A stretch of DNA of 64,000 bases from Clostridia bacterium. Its GTDB lineage: Bacteria > Bacillota > TC1 > UBA5767. The stretch covers positions 806,001 through 870,000 of the forward strand of contig CP069393.1 in NCBI GenBank assembly GCA_016887505.1, in the 5' to 3' direction. The notes under the pieces were generated by a model. That model did no database searches and was not told the origin of the DNA. It was given only the letters and a program-made list of their open reading frames with translations. Shown piece after piece: positions 52,439 through 61,047 of the stretch. Numbering within the stretch: the stretch's first letter is position 1; each line of letters opens with the position of its first letter. The translations under genes and the position numbers were made by a program.

Positions 52439-54592
52439 CTATACCCTATCCATGAATTCTTGAATTGGTAACATATCAATCGTCCTATTCAAAGCCACAG
52501 CTACCGCATTACACACTGCTGCTACACTAGGTACTGCAGAAATTTCGCCGATGCTTTTGGCTCCAAATGGGCCAGCTTTTTCATTGCTTTCAATTAATTT
52601 CACTTGGATATTTGGCATTTCTTTTGCATGGACTAGCGGATACTTTTTAAAGTTATCATTTATTAGTTTCCCCACATTGTCATATCGGAGTCCTTCTTTA
52701 AGAGCCATGCCGATACCCATCTGGACAGCTCCTTCAATTTGGCCTTCTAGGCTTAAAGGGTTAATCGCTCGACCAATATCATGGGCAGCCAAATAATCCA
52801 GTACTTGGACAACCTGCGTTTTCTTATGTACACGCACTCGCGCAAAATGAGCAGCGTAGCTCATGGGGTCTGCTTGGGAGACAAAGGTTTCTGAGCAACA
52901 AATATCTTTGCCACATCTCGTAAAAGCATCGAGTGCATAAACAGCAAGATCCACCTGCTCTAATTCTAAGCCCGTGTCCTTTTCCACCATTTTTTTCATG
53001 CTGGTAGCAACCTTGACAGCTGCATTTCCCGCTACAAATATGCTCCGGCTGGCATAGCATCCTAAATCATAAGGGCATGCCGTAGTATCGCCATGCATGA
53101 TTCCAATTTTTTCCATCGGAACACCCAATATAGCAGAAACCATCATCCGAAAGCTAGTGTTGGCACCTGTTCCCATATCTACCGTACCTGTAGATAAGAT
53201 TAGACTTCCATCCATATTCAATTTAAGTCCCATGGTCGTGAGGTCAGTATGTACTGGATACATTCCGTTGCCATGTATACCCAAGGCTAAGGAGGCACCA
53301 TACCAATACTCTTCATCCTCACTAGAAATACCCAATGGCCAATTAAAAGCGTTTAATCCTTCATCGATACATTGTTTGAGTCCAATACTGCCGAAAGACT
53401 TTTCATCCCTCAAATCTTTGTCTTCAGGACCCAAGGCATACTCTTTTCGCCATTCACCAGGATCTTGTGACAGATGTCTGGCCAGCGCATCAACATGATG
53501 TTCGAGTGCAGTAATTAGTTGGGTAGAACCATAACCTCGCATCGCAGAAGCTGTCGTTTTATTGGTAAGAACTGATTTTGCCCGATATCTCACATGCGGG
53601 ATTTTATATAGGCGAAAGGGTTTGGCGCTCATAGCCCAAATAAAATCCTGCCCACTTGAGCAATAGGCACCCGCGTCGGCCACAATGTCGATATCCATTC
53701 CAATCCATTTTCCAGATTGTATATAACTACATATATCTGCCTGAATGCCATAACTCCTGCGGCTTGCCACCATGGTTTGCTTGCGCGTCAACACCAGCTT
53801 CACAGGACGTTTCAACTGGTAAGCCGCATAGGCGCATAGCGGTTCCAGGATGATTTCTAGTTTGGAACCGAAAGATCCCCCCATCGTCGTCTGCACGACC
53901 CTCACTTGGGCTTCACTAATGCCAAGCACCTTGGCACAAATCATGCGCGCTGAAAATATATTCTGAGTAGGTGTGTACACGACAACCCCACCCAGCTCAT
54001 CGCAATCAGCCACGACACCATGGGGTTCCATCGCCGCTTGATGGTAAGAAGGAATTAATATTTTTGTTCTGAATTCCTTATCAGCATTTCCTTGGGCCAC
54101 CTCCATGTCCCCACTCATCATTTCGCAGGTTCCGACTAGATTTCCCGATGGGTCAATCTTAGGCGCATCTTTTTTTAAGGCCTCTTCAATACTAAGCACG
54201 CTCGGCAAGGGCGTAATCTCATAACTAATCTCTTTTGCCGCTAGCTTTGCTTGTTCTTTCGTTTCGGCAATAACCATGGCGATGCGATCACCTTGGTGGC
54301 GAATCTTTTTAGAAAAAAGACATTCCTGAGCTGGAAAATCCTTTGTATCAAATGGAGCTGCACTATTATATACAGTATTCGGTGTATTAAAGAAGGTGTA
54401 CACTGCCATTACACCTTCTGTTTCAAGCGCTTTTTCTATATCTACATGAATTAGTTCTGCATGCGCTACAGTACTGAGTACTAGAGCAGCATAAGCCATT
54501 TCCTTAAAACGCAAATCATCCACATAAGTAGCTCTACCCCTAGTCTTCACTTCTGCATCTTCTATGGGTATACGCTTTCCTATTATTTCCAC
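52439..54592 (-). CDS. Xanthine dehydrogenase-family molybdenum-binding subunit (orphan)
   Basis: This 717-residue protein matches the large Mo subunit of the xanthine oxidase family. The aldehyde oxidase hammerhead domain lies at about 1-120 (GRATYVDDLRF). Mo-cofactor motifs include TTMGGSFGSK, AMRGYGSTQ, DMGTGANTSF and the active-site Glu in GAKSIGEIS. The partner FAD and 2Fe-2S subunits and XdhC are not encoded near it. The substrate may be a purine or another N-heterocycle. It lies 15 bases after the TPR gene and is probably cotranscribed with fdhD, ylbF and that gene. Confidence 0.88.
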   Translation of the reverse strand: MEIIGKRIPIEDAEVKTRGRATYVDDLRFKEMAYAALVLSTVAHAELIHVDIEKALETEGVMAVYTFFNTPNTVYNSAAPFDTKDFPAQECLFSKKIRHQGDRIAMVIAETKEQAKLAAKEISYEITPLPSVLSIEEALKKDAPKIDPSGNLVGTCEMMSGDMEVAQGNADKEFRTKILIPSYHQAAMEPHGVVADCDELGGVVVYTPTQNIFSARMICAKVLGISEAQVRVVQTTMGGSFGSKLEIILEPLCAYAAYQLKRPVKLVLTRKQTMVASRRSYGIQADICSYIQSGKWIGMDIDIVADAGAYCSSGQDFIWAMSAKPFRLYKIPHVRYRAKSVLTNKTTASAMRGYGSTQLITALEHHVDALARHLSQDPGEWRKEYALGPEDKDLRDEKSFGSIGLKQCIDEGLNAFNWPLGISSEDEEYWYGASLALGIHGNGMYPVHTDLTTMGLKLNMDGSLILSTGTVDMGTGANTSFRMMVSAILGVPMEKIGIMHGDTTACPYDLGCYASRSIFVAGNAAVKVATSMKKMVEKDTGLELEQVDLAVYALDAFTRCGKDICCSETFVSQADPMSYAAHFARVRVHKKTQVVQVLDYLAAHDIGRAINPLSLEGQIEGAVQMGIGMALKEGLRYDNVGKLINDNFKKYPLVHAKEMPNIQVKLIESNEKAGPFGAKSIGEISAVPSVAAVCNAVAVALNRTIDMLPIQEFMDRV

Positions 54593-54607
54593 AATAGTGT
54601 CCCCTTT

Positions 54608-55231
54608 TTAGGAAGGATTAACCATACCTTCCAATTGTTCCACAACTTGTTGGTCTTCTTCACTAGTAGCTAAATCTCTTGTTTTCTCAAGCCAATCTTT
54701 CGCTTCGGACAGTTCGTCGGAAACTACCAACAACTGCGTATACAAGGCGTTGGCCTCAAATGAATCTGGATATTGTTCTAAGAAAGTCTCATAATAGTCA
54801 GCCGCATCAGCATAATTATTCAATGCCGTTTCCAACATACCTATGGAAAGCAGTAAGTTTACCCTACTGTCATCTAATTCTAATGCTTTTTGGTAATTAT
54901 CCTTTGCTACAGTTAGATAGTCACTTACGTCCTCACCCTTGTAGCTATTCCTTAGATTCGCTAAATTGTAATAGCTATCAGCAAGTAAAATGTAATTGTC
55001 CACATTTTCTGGTTCGGCAACAGTAGCATTTTGGTAATACTCTATATCTCCTTCGTAGCTACTAATCGCATTATCCAATTCATCAGCAAAGTCATTTTCT
55101 TGCGCTTCAGATTGACCTACTTGGCCTAATGACCTAAGGGCATACGAACCTACAAACCCTCCAAGAAAAGAAAAAGCCACAAAAGCAACAACTACCCTCA
55201 TGACTTTTTTGTTGCGTAATAATTTAAACAT
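54608..55231 (-). CDS. Membrane-anchored TPR protein
   Basis: This is a 207-residue protein. One N-terminal membrane helix (about residues 12-33) is followed by a Gln/Glu-rich linker and at least two or three tetratricopeptide repeats (AEPENVDNYILLADSYYNLANL, KDNYQKALELDDSRVNLLLSIG, ADYYETFLEQYPDSFEANA). The TPR domain would face outside, because the short N-terminus is basic. TPR domains mediate protein contacts, and the partner is unknown. It is 22 bases after ylbF. Confidence 0.8.
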   Translation of the reverse strand: MFKLLRNKKVMRVVVAFVAFSFLGGFVGSYALRSLGQVGQSEAQENDFADELDNAISSYEGDIEYYQNATVAEPENVDNYILLADSYYNLANLRNSYKGEDVSDYLTVAKDNYQKALELDDSRVNLLLSIGMLETALNNYADAADYYETFLEQYPDSFEANALYTQLLVVSDELSEAKDWLEKTRDLATSEEDQQVVEQLEGMVNPS

Positions 55232-55253
55232 ATTTTTCTCCTATGGTATTCTA

Positions 55254-55610
55254 CTAATGCAAAGCAATGTTCTCATTGTTATCTTTCGGTGTTTCAATGG
55301 ACTCGAGTAAGATATTCTGAACCTCAGTAAGAACCTTGGTAAATCGATATTCAGCTAATAAAAACTGGTTGATTTTCTCATTATCGACGACACTTGAGTA
55401 AATTTCATCTACTTCTTCCGTGTCCGCAAACGGTGCTTCCTTGCCTAGCAAGGCATCCAGCTGTATTTCCCATTGTCTCTGTCTTAATTCCTCCAAAAGC
55501 TCGAAATTAGCCTCATCGTGTTCCAGCGCTGCCCTGGCCTTTTTATATTCCATGTATTCTTTGGAACCAACAATAGCATCCGCCAGTTCCTTCGCTATAT
55601 CTTTAATCAC
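55254..55610 (-). CDS. YlbF/YmcA family protein
   Basis: This is a 118-residue helical protein with the Com_YlbF pattern (AKELADAIVGSKEYMEYKKARAALEHDE and LEELRQRQWEIQ). In Bacillus, YlbF with YmcA and YaaT forms an iron-sulfur complex that affects RNase Y and competence, biofilm and sporulation decisions. Here it stands alone between fdhD and the TPR gene. It overlaps fdhD by 8 bases. Confidence 0.83.
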   Translation of the reverse strand: MIKDIAKELADAIVGSKEYMEYKKARAALEHDEANFELLEELRQRQWEIQLDALLGKEAPFADTEEVDEIYSSVVDNEKINQFLLAEYRFTKVLTEVQNILLESIETPKDNNENIALH

Positions 55611-56298
55611 ACTTTTCCCCTTTTCCTATCCTATCTCCCGCATAGATATTCATTCTATTCCCACGAGCAAAACCCGCCAATGTCATTCCACGTTCGTTGG
55701 CTATTTCTATCGCTTTATCCGTCACTGCAGACATAGATACGGCAATAGGAAATCCAGCTGCAACTAATTTACGCATGATACTTTCAGATACCCGGCAACT
55801 TAACAAAATGGCTATCTTAGAAAAATCCCAACCATTTTTTAGAACCACTCCAATCAGTTTATCTAACATGCAGTGGCGGCTAATATCTTCCGTACAAGCG
55901 GTGAGTTCGCCTTGATAAATCAAGGCTCCATTATGTGTTCCCCCGGTCAGTGCGAATAATCCAGGCCTATCTCGTAGTTGTTGCATCCTATTCAATAAAT
56001 CATCTGCATCGTAACGTAAGTCTGATATTATGCAATCCGCTTGAGTACGTTTCGCAATTTCAGGTAAAAGGACCTTGTTATCTTCTAGTACGACTGGGGT
56101 GTTCGCATTCACCTGATAGCCATTGCAATAGGCTAGACCTAGGGCGAGTAAGTCCCGTTCCTTATTCGTGCAAGGATAGCTTCCTAACCGTGTTTTTCCA
56201 CAAATCACTTCGATCTCGTCCTCCATGATTACCTTGTCACGAACCGGTATATAGTGTCCTTTTTCATATCGAATAATATCTTTATTAGTATAGTACAT
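55603..56298 (-). CDS. Divergent FdhD-like sulfurtransferase lacking the CGxCG motif
   Basis: This is a 231-residue protein of the FdhD family, which passes sulfur to the molybdenum cofactor of formate dehydrogenase. It keeps LFALTGGTHNGALI, the EDxxRH block (TEDISRHCMLDKLIG), ILLSCRVSESIMRKL, FPIAVSMSAVTDKAIEIA and GFARGNRMNIY. The CGxCG loop that carries sulfur in E. coli FdhD (Cys121/Cys124) is absent, and that region reads QADCIISDLRYDADD. Two normally non-Cys positions are Cys here (RHC for RHN and SCR for SGR). No formate dehydrogenase is near. The next Mo enzyme is the XDH-type subunit three genes downstream, which would need a sulfido ligand. Confidence 0.82.
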   Translation of the reverse strand: MYYTNKDIIRYEKGHYIPVRDKVIMEDEIEVICGKTRLGSYPCTNKERDLLALGLAYCNGYQVNANTPVVLEDNKVLLPEIAKRTQADCIISDLRYDADDLLNRMQQLRDRPGLFALTGGTHNGALIYQGELTACTEDISRHCMLDKLIGVVLKNGWDFSKIAILLSCRVSESIMRKLVAAGFPIAVSMSAVTDKAIEIANERGMTLAGFARGNRMNIYAGDRIGKGEKCD

Positions 56299-56336
56299 GT
56301 CTACTTCTCCTGCAATTAATCAATTCTAGGCTTATT

Positions 56337-56936
56337 CTATATGACGTTAGCTTGCTTGGCAAACATTCTAAGCTGTTCTACAAAAGGCTCTGCCTGATTT
56401 TTAGCAATGCTAACCTGAATTTCAACATCTGCAAGGAATACTTCCTGTAAAATTTTCGCTCCATTATCCTTAATCAAATAATGAATTCTATCCACATGTT
56501 TATAATCGGTTAGAATACGAATCTCGCTGGTGACAAGAAGACAGGTAATCTCACTGCTTTCAAGCGCATCACGCGCTACCTGACTATAGGCATCGATTAA
56601 ACCTCGGACACCCAACTTCTTACCCCCAAAATAGCGAGTAACTACGATTGCCACATTGGTTACATCTAAGGAATCGATGGCACCTAGGATTGGTCGACCA
56701 GCCGTGCCATGTGGTTCGCCGTTATCATCATAAAATTTGTGTTCCTTTTGGATCCCAACAACGTAGGCACTGCAGTTATGAGTAGCATCCTTGTACTTTA
56801 TTTTCATCTCTTTAATCCAAGTCTTAGCCTCATCCTCAGTTTCCACCATTTTCGTTCTAGCAATAAATTCTGAACGTTCTACTACCAGTCTTTGCTCACT
56901 ACTTTTACCAATCGTTCTATAAGATTCTGCGCTAAT
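56337..56936 (-). CDS. YigZ/IMPACT family protein with a probable ATT start codon
   Basis: This protein belongs to the YigZ (UPF0029/IMPACT) family: GEPHGTAGRPIL, VVTRYFGGKKLGVRGLI and a C-terminal ferredoxin-like domain. The first standard ATG (56849) would cut off conserved N-terminal residues. The frame continues upstream through SYRTI and ERSEFIARTKMVETEDEA, which match the family N-terminus, to a stop at 56943-56945 with no ATG, GTG or TTG. AGGGGTG (56944-56950) is ideally spaced for ATT at 56936 (ATA at 56939 is closer). An ATT start gives 199 residues, the usual family length. Its cellular role is not settled. Confidence 0.82.
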   Translation of the reverse strand: MSAESYRTIGKSSEQRLVVERSEFIARTKMVETEDEAKTWIKEMKIKYKDATHNCSAYVVGIQKEHKFYDDNGEPHGTAGRPILGAIDSLDVTNVAIVVTRYFGGKKLGVRGLIDAYSQVARDALESSEITCLLVTSEIRILTDYKHVDRIHYLIKDNGAKILQEVFLADVEIQVSIAKNQAEPFVEQLRMFAKQANVI

Positions 56937-56956
56937 TATGACTCACCCCTTTTAGT

Positions 56957-56985
56957 TTGCATTGAAACTCTCTAGCATATATAAT
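56957..56985 (+). promoter_or_regulatory. Promoter of the plus-strand orphan gene
   Basis: TTGCAT (56957-56962) and a perfect TATAAT (56980-56985) are 17 bases apart, ending 26 bases before the start codon. Confidence 0.7.
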
Positions 56986-57011
56986 GAATTATATACTGAA
57001 AGGAGGCTCAT

Positions 57012-57377
57012 ATGAAACAAAAGTATCTTATTAATTTCGTTTGTACTAATAACCTGAACTCCGTCGAAAATATTGATTTCGAGTTCACTGTCGACAGAAA
57101 CTTCCTTCCTTCCGGCACAATGTATGTCGGTGGCGTCTTCATGGTTATAAAAGACAGTGTCTACGACGTAGCCAAGGATGAAGCAGAAATTTACGCCACC
57201 TGTTACTATCCTAAAAATAAGGCAACAGACGCATTCGGTGAAGTGGATATTGAGGCAGCACAAAAGGTTACTTACGATGTAATTGCAATGCTTTCAGATA
57301 AGTACAAGCTGAAGGGCACTTATACTACTCGTAATGCAACTTGCAGACCTTACCGCACCGTTATTGAAAAAATGTAG
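57012..57377 (+). CDS. Unknown 121-residue protein
   Basis: I do not recognise this protein. It is soluble with no signal peptide. It has a beta-rich first half (YLINFVCTNN, IDFEFTVDRN, GTMYVGGVFMVIKDSVYDVAKDE) and a helical second half, with Cys at about 11, 64 and 112. AAGGAGG is well placed upstream, and it has its own strong promoter and a terminator, so it is clearly a real, independently expressed gene. It is the only plus-strand gene in the right half of the window. Confidence 0.7.
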   Translation: MKQKYLINFVCTNNLNSVENIDFEFTVDRNFLPSGTMYVGGVFMVIKDSVYDVAKDEAEIYATCYYPKNKATDAFGEVDIEAAQKVTYDVIAMLSDKYKLKGTYTTRNATCRPYRTVIEKM

Positions 57378-57391
57378 TATATGTAAGAAAA

Positions 57392-57420
57392 GCTGGTTCA
57401 TATGAACCAGCTATTTTTTT
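57392..57420. terminator. Bidirectional terminator between orphan gene and malic enzyme
   Basis: AGCTGGTTCAT and ATGAACCAGCT form a perfect 11-bp inverted repeat (57394-57415), followed by seven T on the plus strand and TTTTC on the minus strand. The malic enzyme stop codon overlaps its edge. Confidence 0.88.
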
Positions 57421-58589
57421 CGAGCTACACCACTTCGAATGGCCGCTTCCGCTACCTTTTCGCCAACCTTTATTCCGATTTCCTTATTCAATGCGTCAGG
57501 AATCACATATTCTGTCGATAATTCTTCAACTTTAACCAAATCCGCAATAGCATGAGCCGCAGCCACCTTCATTTCTTCATTAATGTCAGTAGCCATAACA
57601 TCAAGCGCACCTCTAAATATACCTGGGAATGCAAGTACATTGTTCACCTGATTTGGATAATCGCTCCGTCCTGTACATACGATAGCTGCCCCGGCTTTTT
57701 TGGCTAGGTCGGGATTTATTTCCGGGTCAGGATTGGCCATTGCCATGACGATTGCTCCATCGTTCATAGAGGCAACCATCTCCTCTTTCACCACGTCCTT
57801 TGAAGAAACACCGATAAATACGTCAGCACCCTTCATGGCTTCCGCCAGGGTTCCTTTTAGTTCGCCTTTATTGGTCTTAGCCGCGATTTCTCTTTTGGCC
57901 TCATTCATGCCTTCGATTCTTTTCTCATATAGTATTCCAGTACGGTCACAAAGCACCAAATGTTCTACACCTTCTTGGAGTAAAAGTTTGGCAATGGCAA
58001 TGCCAGCAGCACCGGCTCCATTAATAACGACTCTTACGTCACTCATCTCTTTTTCAACAACCCTAAGTGCATTGATCAGCGCTGCCAAGGTCACTACCGC
58101 CGTTCCATGCTGGTCATCATGAAATACTGGTATAGATAGCTCTTTCTTTAATCTGCGCTCTATCTCAAAGCAAGCCGGTGCGGCAATATCCTCGATGTTG
58201 ATCCCACCGAATGTAGGCGCTATGGCTTTTACAACAGCTACAATTTCATCTGGATTTTTAGTTGAAAGACAAATGGGGAATGCATCTACATCACCAAATT
58301 CTTTAAAAAGAATGGCTTTCCCCTCCATGACAGGCATACTCGCCTGGCCTCCAATATCTCCCAGCCCTAGGACAGCTGTTCCATCGCTCACAATAGCTAC
58401 AAGGTTCCCTTTGTTGGTATAATCATAAGCTAGCATTTCATCCTTGGCGATGTGGCGACACGGTTCTGCTACACCTGGCGTATATGCAATACTCAAATCC
58501 TTGTTGCTCTCAAGCGGCATCTTGCTCTTTATGGCAATTTTCCCTTTTGCTTTTTTGTGTGCTAATAATGATTCTTCGAATATGTTCAT
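57411..58589 (-). CDS. NAD(P)-dependent malic enzyme
   Basis: This is a 392-residue short-form malic enzyme that decarboxylates malate to pyruvate. It has LSIAYTPGVAEPCRHI, VSDGTAVLGLGDIGG, MEGKAILFKEFGDVDAFPICL, the metal-binding FHDDQHGTAVV and the dinucleotide-binding VVINGAGAAGIAIAKLL. It lacks the C-terminal phosphotransacetylase-like domain of long MaeB. It follows a two-CBS protein gene by 8 bases. Confidence 0.94.
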   Translation of the reverse strand: MNIFEESLLAHKKAKGKIAIKSKMPLESNKDLSIAYTPGVAEPCRHIAKDEMLAYDYTNKGNLVAIVSDGTAVLGLGDIGGQASMPVMEGKAILFKEFGDVDAFPICLSTKNPDEIVAVVKAIAPTFGGINIEDIAAPACFEIERRLKKELSIPVFHDDQHGTAVVTLAALINALRVVEKEMSDVRVVINGAGAAGIAIAKLLLQEGVEHLVLCDRTGILYEKRIEGMNEAKREIAAKTNKGELKGTLAEAMKGADVFIGVSSKDVVKEEMVASMNDGAIVMAMANPDPEINPDLAKKAGAAIVCTGRSDYPNQVNNVLAFPGIFRGALDVMATDINEEMKVAAAHAIADLVKVEELSTEYVIPDALNKEIGIKVGEKVAEAAIRSGVARKK

Positions 58590-58597
58590 TTATCCAC

Positions 58598-58999
58598 CTA
58601 TTTAATCTGATCAAAACAATATGATATAATCTCACTTCTTCTAACAATACCAATGAATACGTTCTGGTCATCCACCACTGGAACAAAGTTCTGTTTTTTG
58701 GCTAATTCCAACAAATCCATCATATCAGAATTAATCGAGACCGCCATCATTTGGCGTTTTCTTTCAACATCCTTAATATAATACTTGCTTGTCGTTTCAA
58801 AGGTCAATCCTTTGGTATGTTTGATTTTCCAAAGAATATCGCCTTCTGTTAACGTATCTACATATTTCCCATCTGAGTCAATAACGGGAATCGCTGTATA
58901 GCCATGATATTCCATCTTTTCCAAAGCTTGTCTAATGGTTGATTCCTTATCGATAACAATAACGTCATTCTTCGGCAACAGAAAAAAAGCTATGTTCAT
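58598..58999 (-). CDS. Tandem CBS-domain protein
   Basis: This is a 133-residue protein made of two CBS domains (VIVIDKESTIRQALEKMEYHGYTAIPVID and MMDLLELAKKQNFVPVVDDQNVFIGIVRRSEII), a module that usually binds adenosine nucleotides. It is translated from AAAGGAGG and sits directly before malic enzyme under one promoter, so it may sense energy state for that enzyme or another one (inference). Confidence 0.88.
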   Translation of the reverse strand: MNIAFFLLPKNDVIVIDKESTIRQALEKMEYHGYTAIPVIDSDGKYVDTLTEGDILWKIKHTKGLTFETTSKYYIKDVERKRQMMAVSINSDMMDLLELAKKQNFVPVVDDQNVFIGIVRRSEIISYCFDQIK

Positions 59000-59024
59000 T
59001 TCTACCCCTCCTTTGCCACTCTGA

Positions 59025-59053
59025 ATTATATTAGAGAACCTATTCTTTTACAA
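59025..59053 (-). promoter_or_regulatory. Promoter of the CBS-malic enzyme operon
   Basis: TTGTAA (59048-59053) and TATAAT (59025-59030) with a 17-base spacer, upstream of the CBS gene. Confidence 0.7.
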
Positions 59054-59086
59054 GTCAAAGAGTCATATCGATAATATACAGTCAAA

Positions 59087-59114
59087 ATAAAATGGCTATC
59101 CGAAGATAGCCATT
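59087..59114 (-). terminator. Terminator of the aldehyde oxidoreductase operon
   Basis: AATGGCTATC (59091-59100) pairs with GATAGCCATT (59105-59114) over a CGAA/TTCG tetraloop. On the minus strand TTTATTTT follows. Confidence 0.87.
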
Positions 59115-59128
59115 CACTCAGTTACATA

Positions 59129-61033
59129 TTACTCACCTTGCGGCAAGTCCTTCAGGCATTCGTCCAGTCCAAGTTCACGCAACCGCTCTTCACGCGGTAT
59201 ACCTTCCTCGTTCCATTTGCCCAGTTGATAGTATTCATCAAGCATAGGCTCCAAATTCACCATCAGACCTTTGTGAACCAACTCTGCGTCTTCCTTTGGT
59301 ATCTTCTCAATATCTTCCGGATGTACGTAAACATCCAATGGTTCTTCTAAGAATCTCTTGGGCAGCATATCGTCTTTCTTTCTAAAACCATGTCTCACAT
59401 TGTACATACGTTCTATATTGATAATTCTCTGCCCAGCTTTAAACAAATCTTCATTCGAAATGTCTATGCCCATAGCGCGTAGTCCTTCTGCTAAGTCCTC
59501 TGGCATTATCGCATAGGTCTCAGTGAATGCAAACTTGCAGATACCAAGTGCATCAGCCAAGGCATTGCATACTTCCGTCCAACGCACCATAACAGCTTTG
59601 TAATCTTCCTTGGTAGTATCCATCAGTTCAGGACCACATGCTGCTAACTCAGGAACTTTTCCCACAACATCCATGTTACCCGTCAAATCAATCGTTGCAA
59701 GAGCATACAAATGATCTGCCCCTCTATTAGAGGTAGCATGTCCTAAAGCCATACCCTTGAGAACACGTCCATCCTGTCTAGGAATCTCCACATTTTTGCA
59801 TTGTAGCGCAAAATCTTCTGCACCACCACCTACGGTTTCACCTGCATTTTTAACGCCGTCTGCCAAAAGCTGTCCGACCTTACCTTCTCTTTTCGCGATA
59901 TCTTCAATCAATCCCTTGATTGTATCTGGATCGCCCCATTCTAGATTATATTTATCGTCAACGAGCAAACCTTTTTGATGTGCTTCCATCGCAAAAGCAA
60001 TTAATACGCCCACCGATATGGTATCTATTCCCATCTCGTTGCATAGCTTATTGCAGTATATTAGCAGTTCTGGATTTTTATTCCATACATTTGGCCCCAG
60101 CGCATTGGCTGTTTCATATTCAGGGCCTTCCTGTAGAGGTGTTTTATAGGGTCCATCTTTCACTTCAGTAAAGCGAGCACACTTTATGGAACAAGCATAG
60201 CAACCACCCGATTTTTTTGTATACTTCTTGATTGCTTGTGCATTCAGTTCATCCCCATAGGGAAATTGTCCATAAGCATGGTTTTTAGTTGGGTTATCAC
60301 CACTCTTATTTTTGTAGTTCAGCAGGATAACCGTTCCCCATTCCGTATAGTCGCGTGCACCTGGATGATTTTTGACCAAGGGCGTTACCCGTCGAACTAC
60401 ATTCATAAAGTTTCTATCTATCACTTTTTTTGCGTTGGATTTAACTACAATCGCCTTGAGCTTCTTATCTCCCATGACTGCACCCATGCCGGTTCTTCCA
60501 GCAGCACGGCCGTAATCATTGATAATCGAGGCACAAGAAACTAAATTCTCTCCGGCAGGTCCAATGGAGGCTACCCTGCTTCCGGCATATGTTTCCCGAA
60601 GTTCTTTTTCTACTGCTCCGGTTTCCATCCCCCAAAAATCGCTAGCATCAAGAATCTCAATCTGGTCATCTTCCACTTTCAAATAAACAGGACTGGAAGA
60701 CTTGCCCTTAAAAATGAGTAAATCATAGCCTGCATGCTTCAACTCCGGTCCAAAAAATCCTGAACTATTGGAGTATCCATACGCACCGGTTGCCGGTGAT
60801 TTCGACGTTACTGTATAGCGTGCAGCAGATGGCCACGGCGTACCTGTAAACGGACCGGTAGAGAATATCAACAAATTTTCCGGGTCGTATGGTTTTACGT
60901 CGGGTCCGACGTTGTCATACAAGATTTTAGCCGCAATCCCTCGGCTACCAACATAATCATGAAATAATTGAGGATCGGTTTCCTTTACAGTTACAGATTT
61001 ATCTGTCAAATCGATCCAAGCAGTTTTTGCCAT
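59129..61033 (-). CDS. aor: Aldehyde:ferredoxin oxidoreductase (tungsten/molybdenum)
   Basis: This 634-residue AOR-family enzyme oxidises aldehydes to acids, or the reverse, with ferredoxin. The N-terminal domain has STGPFTGTPWPSAARYTVTSKSP and IGPAGENLVSCASIINDYGRAAGRTGMGAVMG. The 4Fe-4S ligands are CYACSIKC and a later Cys in DALGICKF. AFTETYAI and the other pterin loops are in place. In anaerobes it links acids and alcohols through aldehydes. A MoaD-like gene precedes it, probably for its pterin cofactor. GGGGGAAG precedes the ATG. Confidence 0.93.
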   Translation of the reverse strand: MAKTAWIDLTDKSVTVKETDPQLFHDYVGSRGIAAKILYDNVGPDVKPYDPENLLIFSTGPFTGTPWPSAARYTVTSKSPATGAYGYSNSSGFFGPELKHAGYDLLIFKGKSSSPVYLKVEDDQIEILDASDFWGMETGAVEKELRETYAGSRVASIGPAGENLVSCASIINDYGRAAGRTGMGAVMGDKKLKAIVVKSNAKKVIDRNFMNVVRRVTPLVKNHPGARDYTEWGTVILLNYKNKSGDNPTKNHAYGQFPYGDELNAQAIKKYTKKSGGCYACSIKCARFTEVKDGPYKTPLQEGPEYETANALGPNVWNKNPELLIYCNKLCNEMGIDTISVGVLIAFAMEAHQKGLLVDDKYNLEWGDPDTIKGLIEDIAKREGKVGQLLADGVKNAGETVGGGAEDFALQCKNVEIPRQDGRVLKGMALGHATSNRGADHLYALATIDLTGNMDVVGKVPELAACGPELMDTTKEDYKAVMVRWTEVCNALADALGICKFAFTETYAIMPEDLAEGLRAMGIDISNEDLFKAGQRIINIERMYNVRHGFRKKDDMLPKRFLEEPLDVYVHPEDIEKIPKEDAELVHKGLMVNLEPMLDEYYQLGKWNEEGIPREERLRELGLDECLKDLPQGE

Positions 61034-61047
61034 AGTTCTTCCCCCTT

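Noticed and set aside
53097-53498. Plus-strand 133-codon frame opposite the XDH-type gene
   Set aside because: It is a shadow frame with a Ser/Pro-rich random composition and no start signals.
56952-57263. Minus-strand 103-codon frame opposite the orphan gene
   Set aside because: It overlaps the strong plus-strand promoter and ribosome binding site and has no signals of its own.
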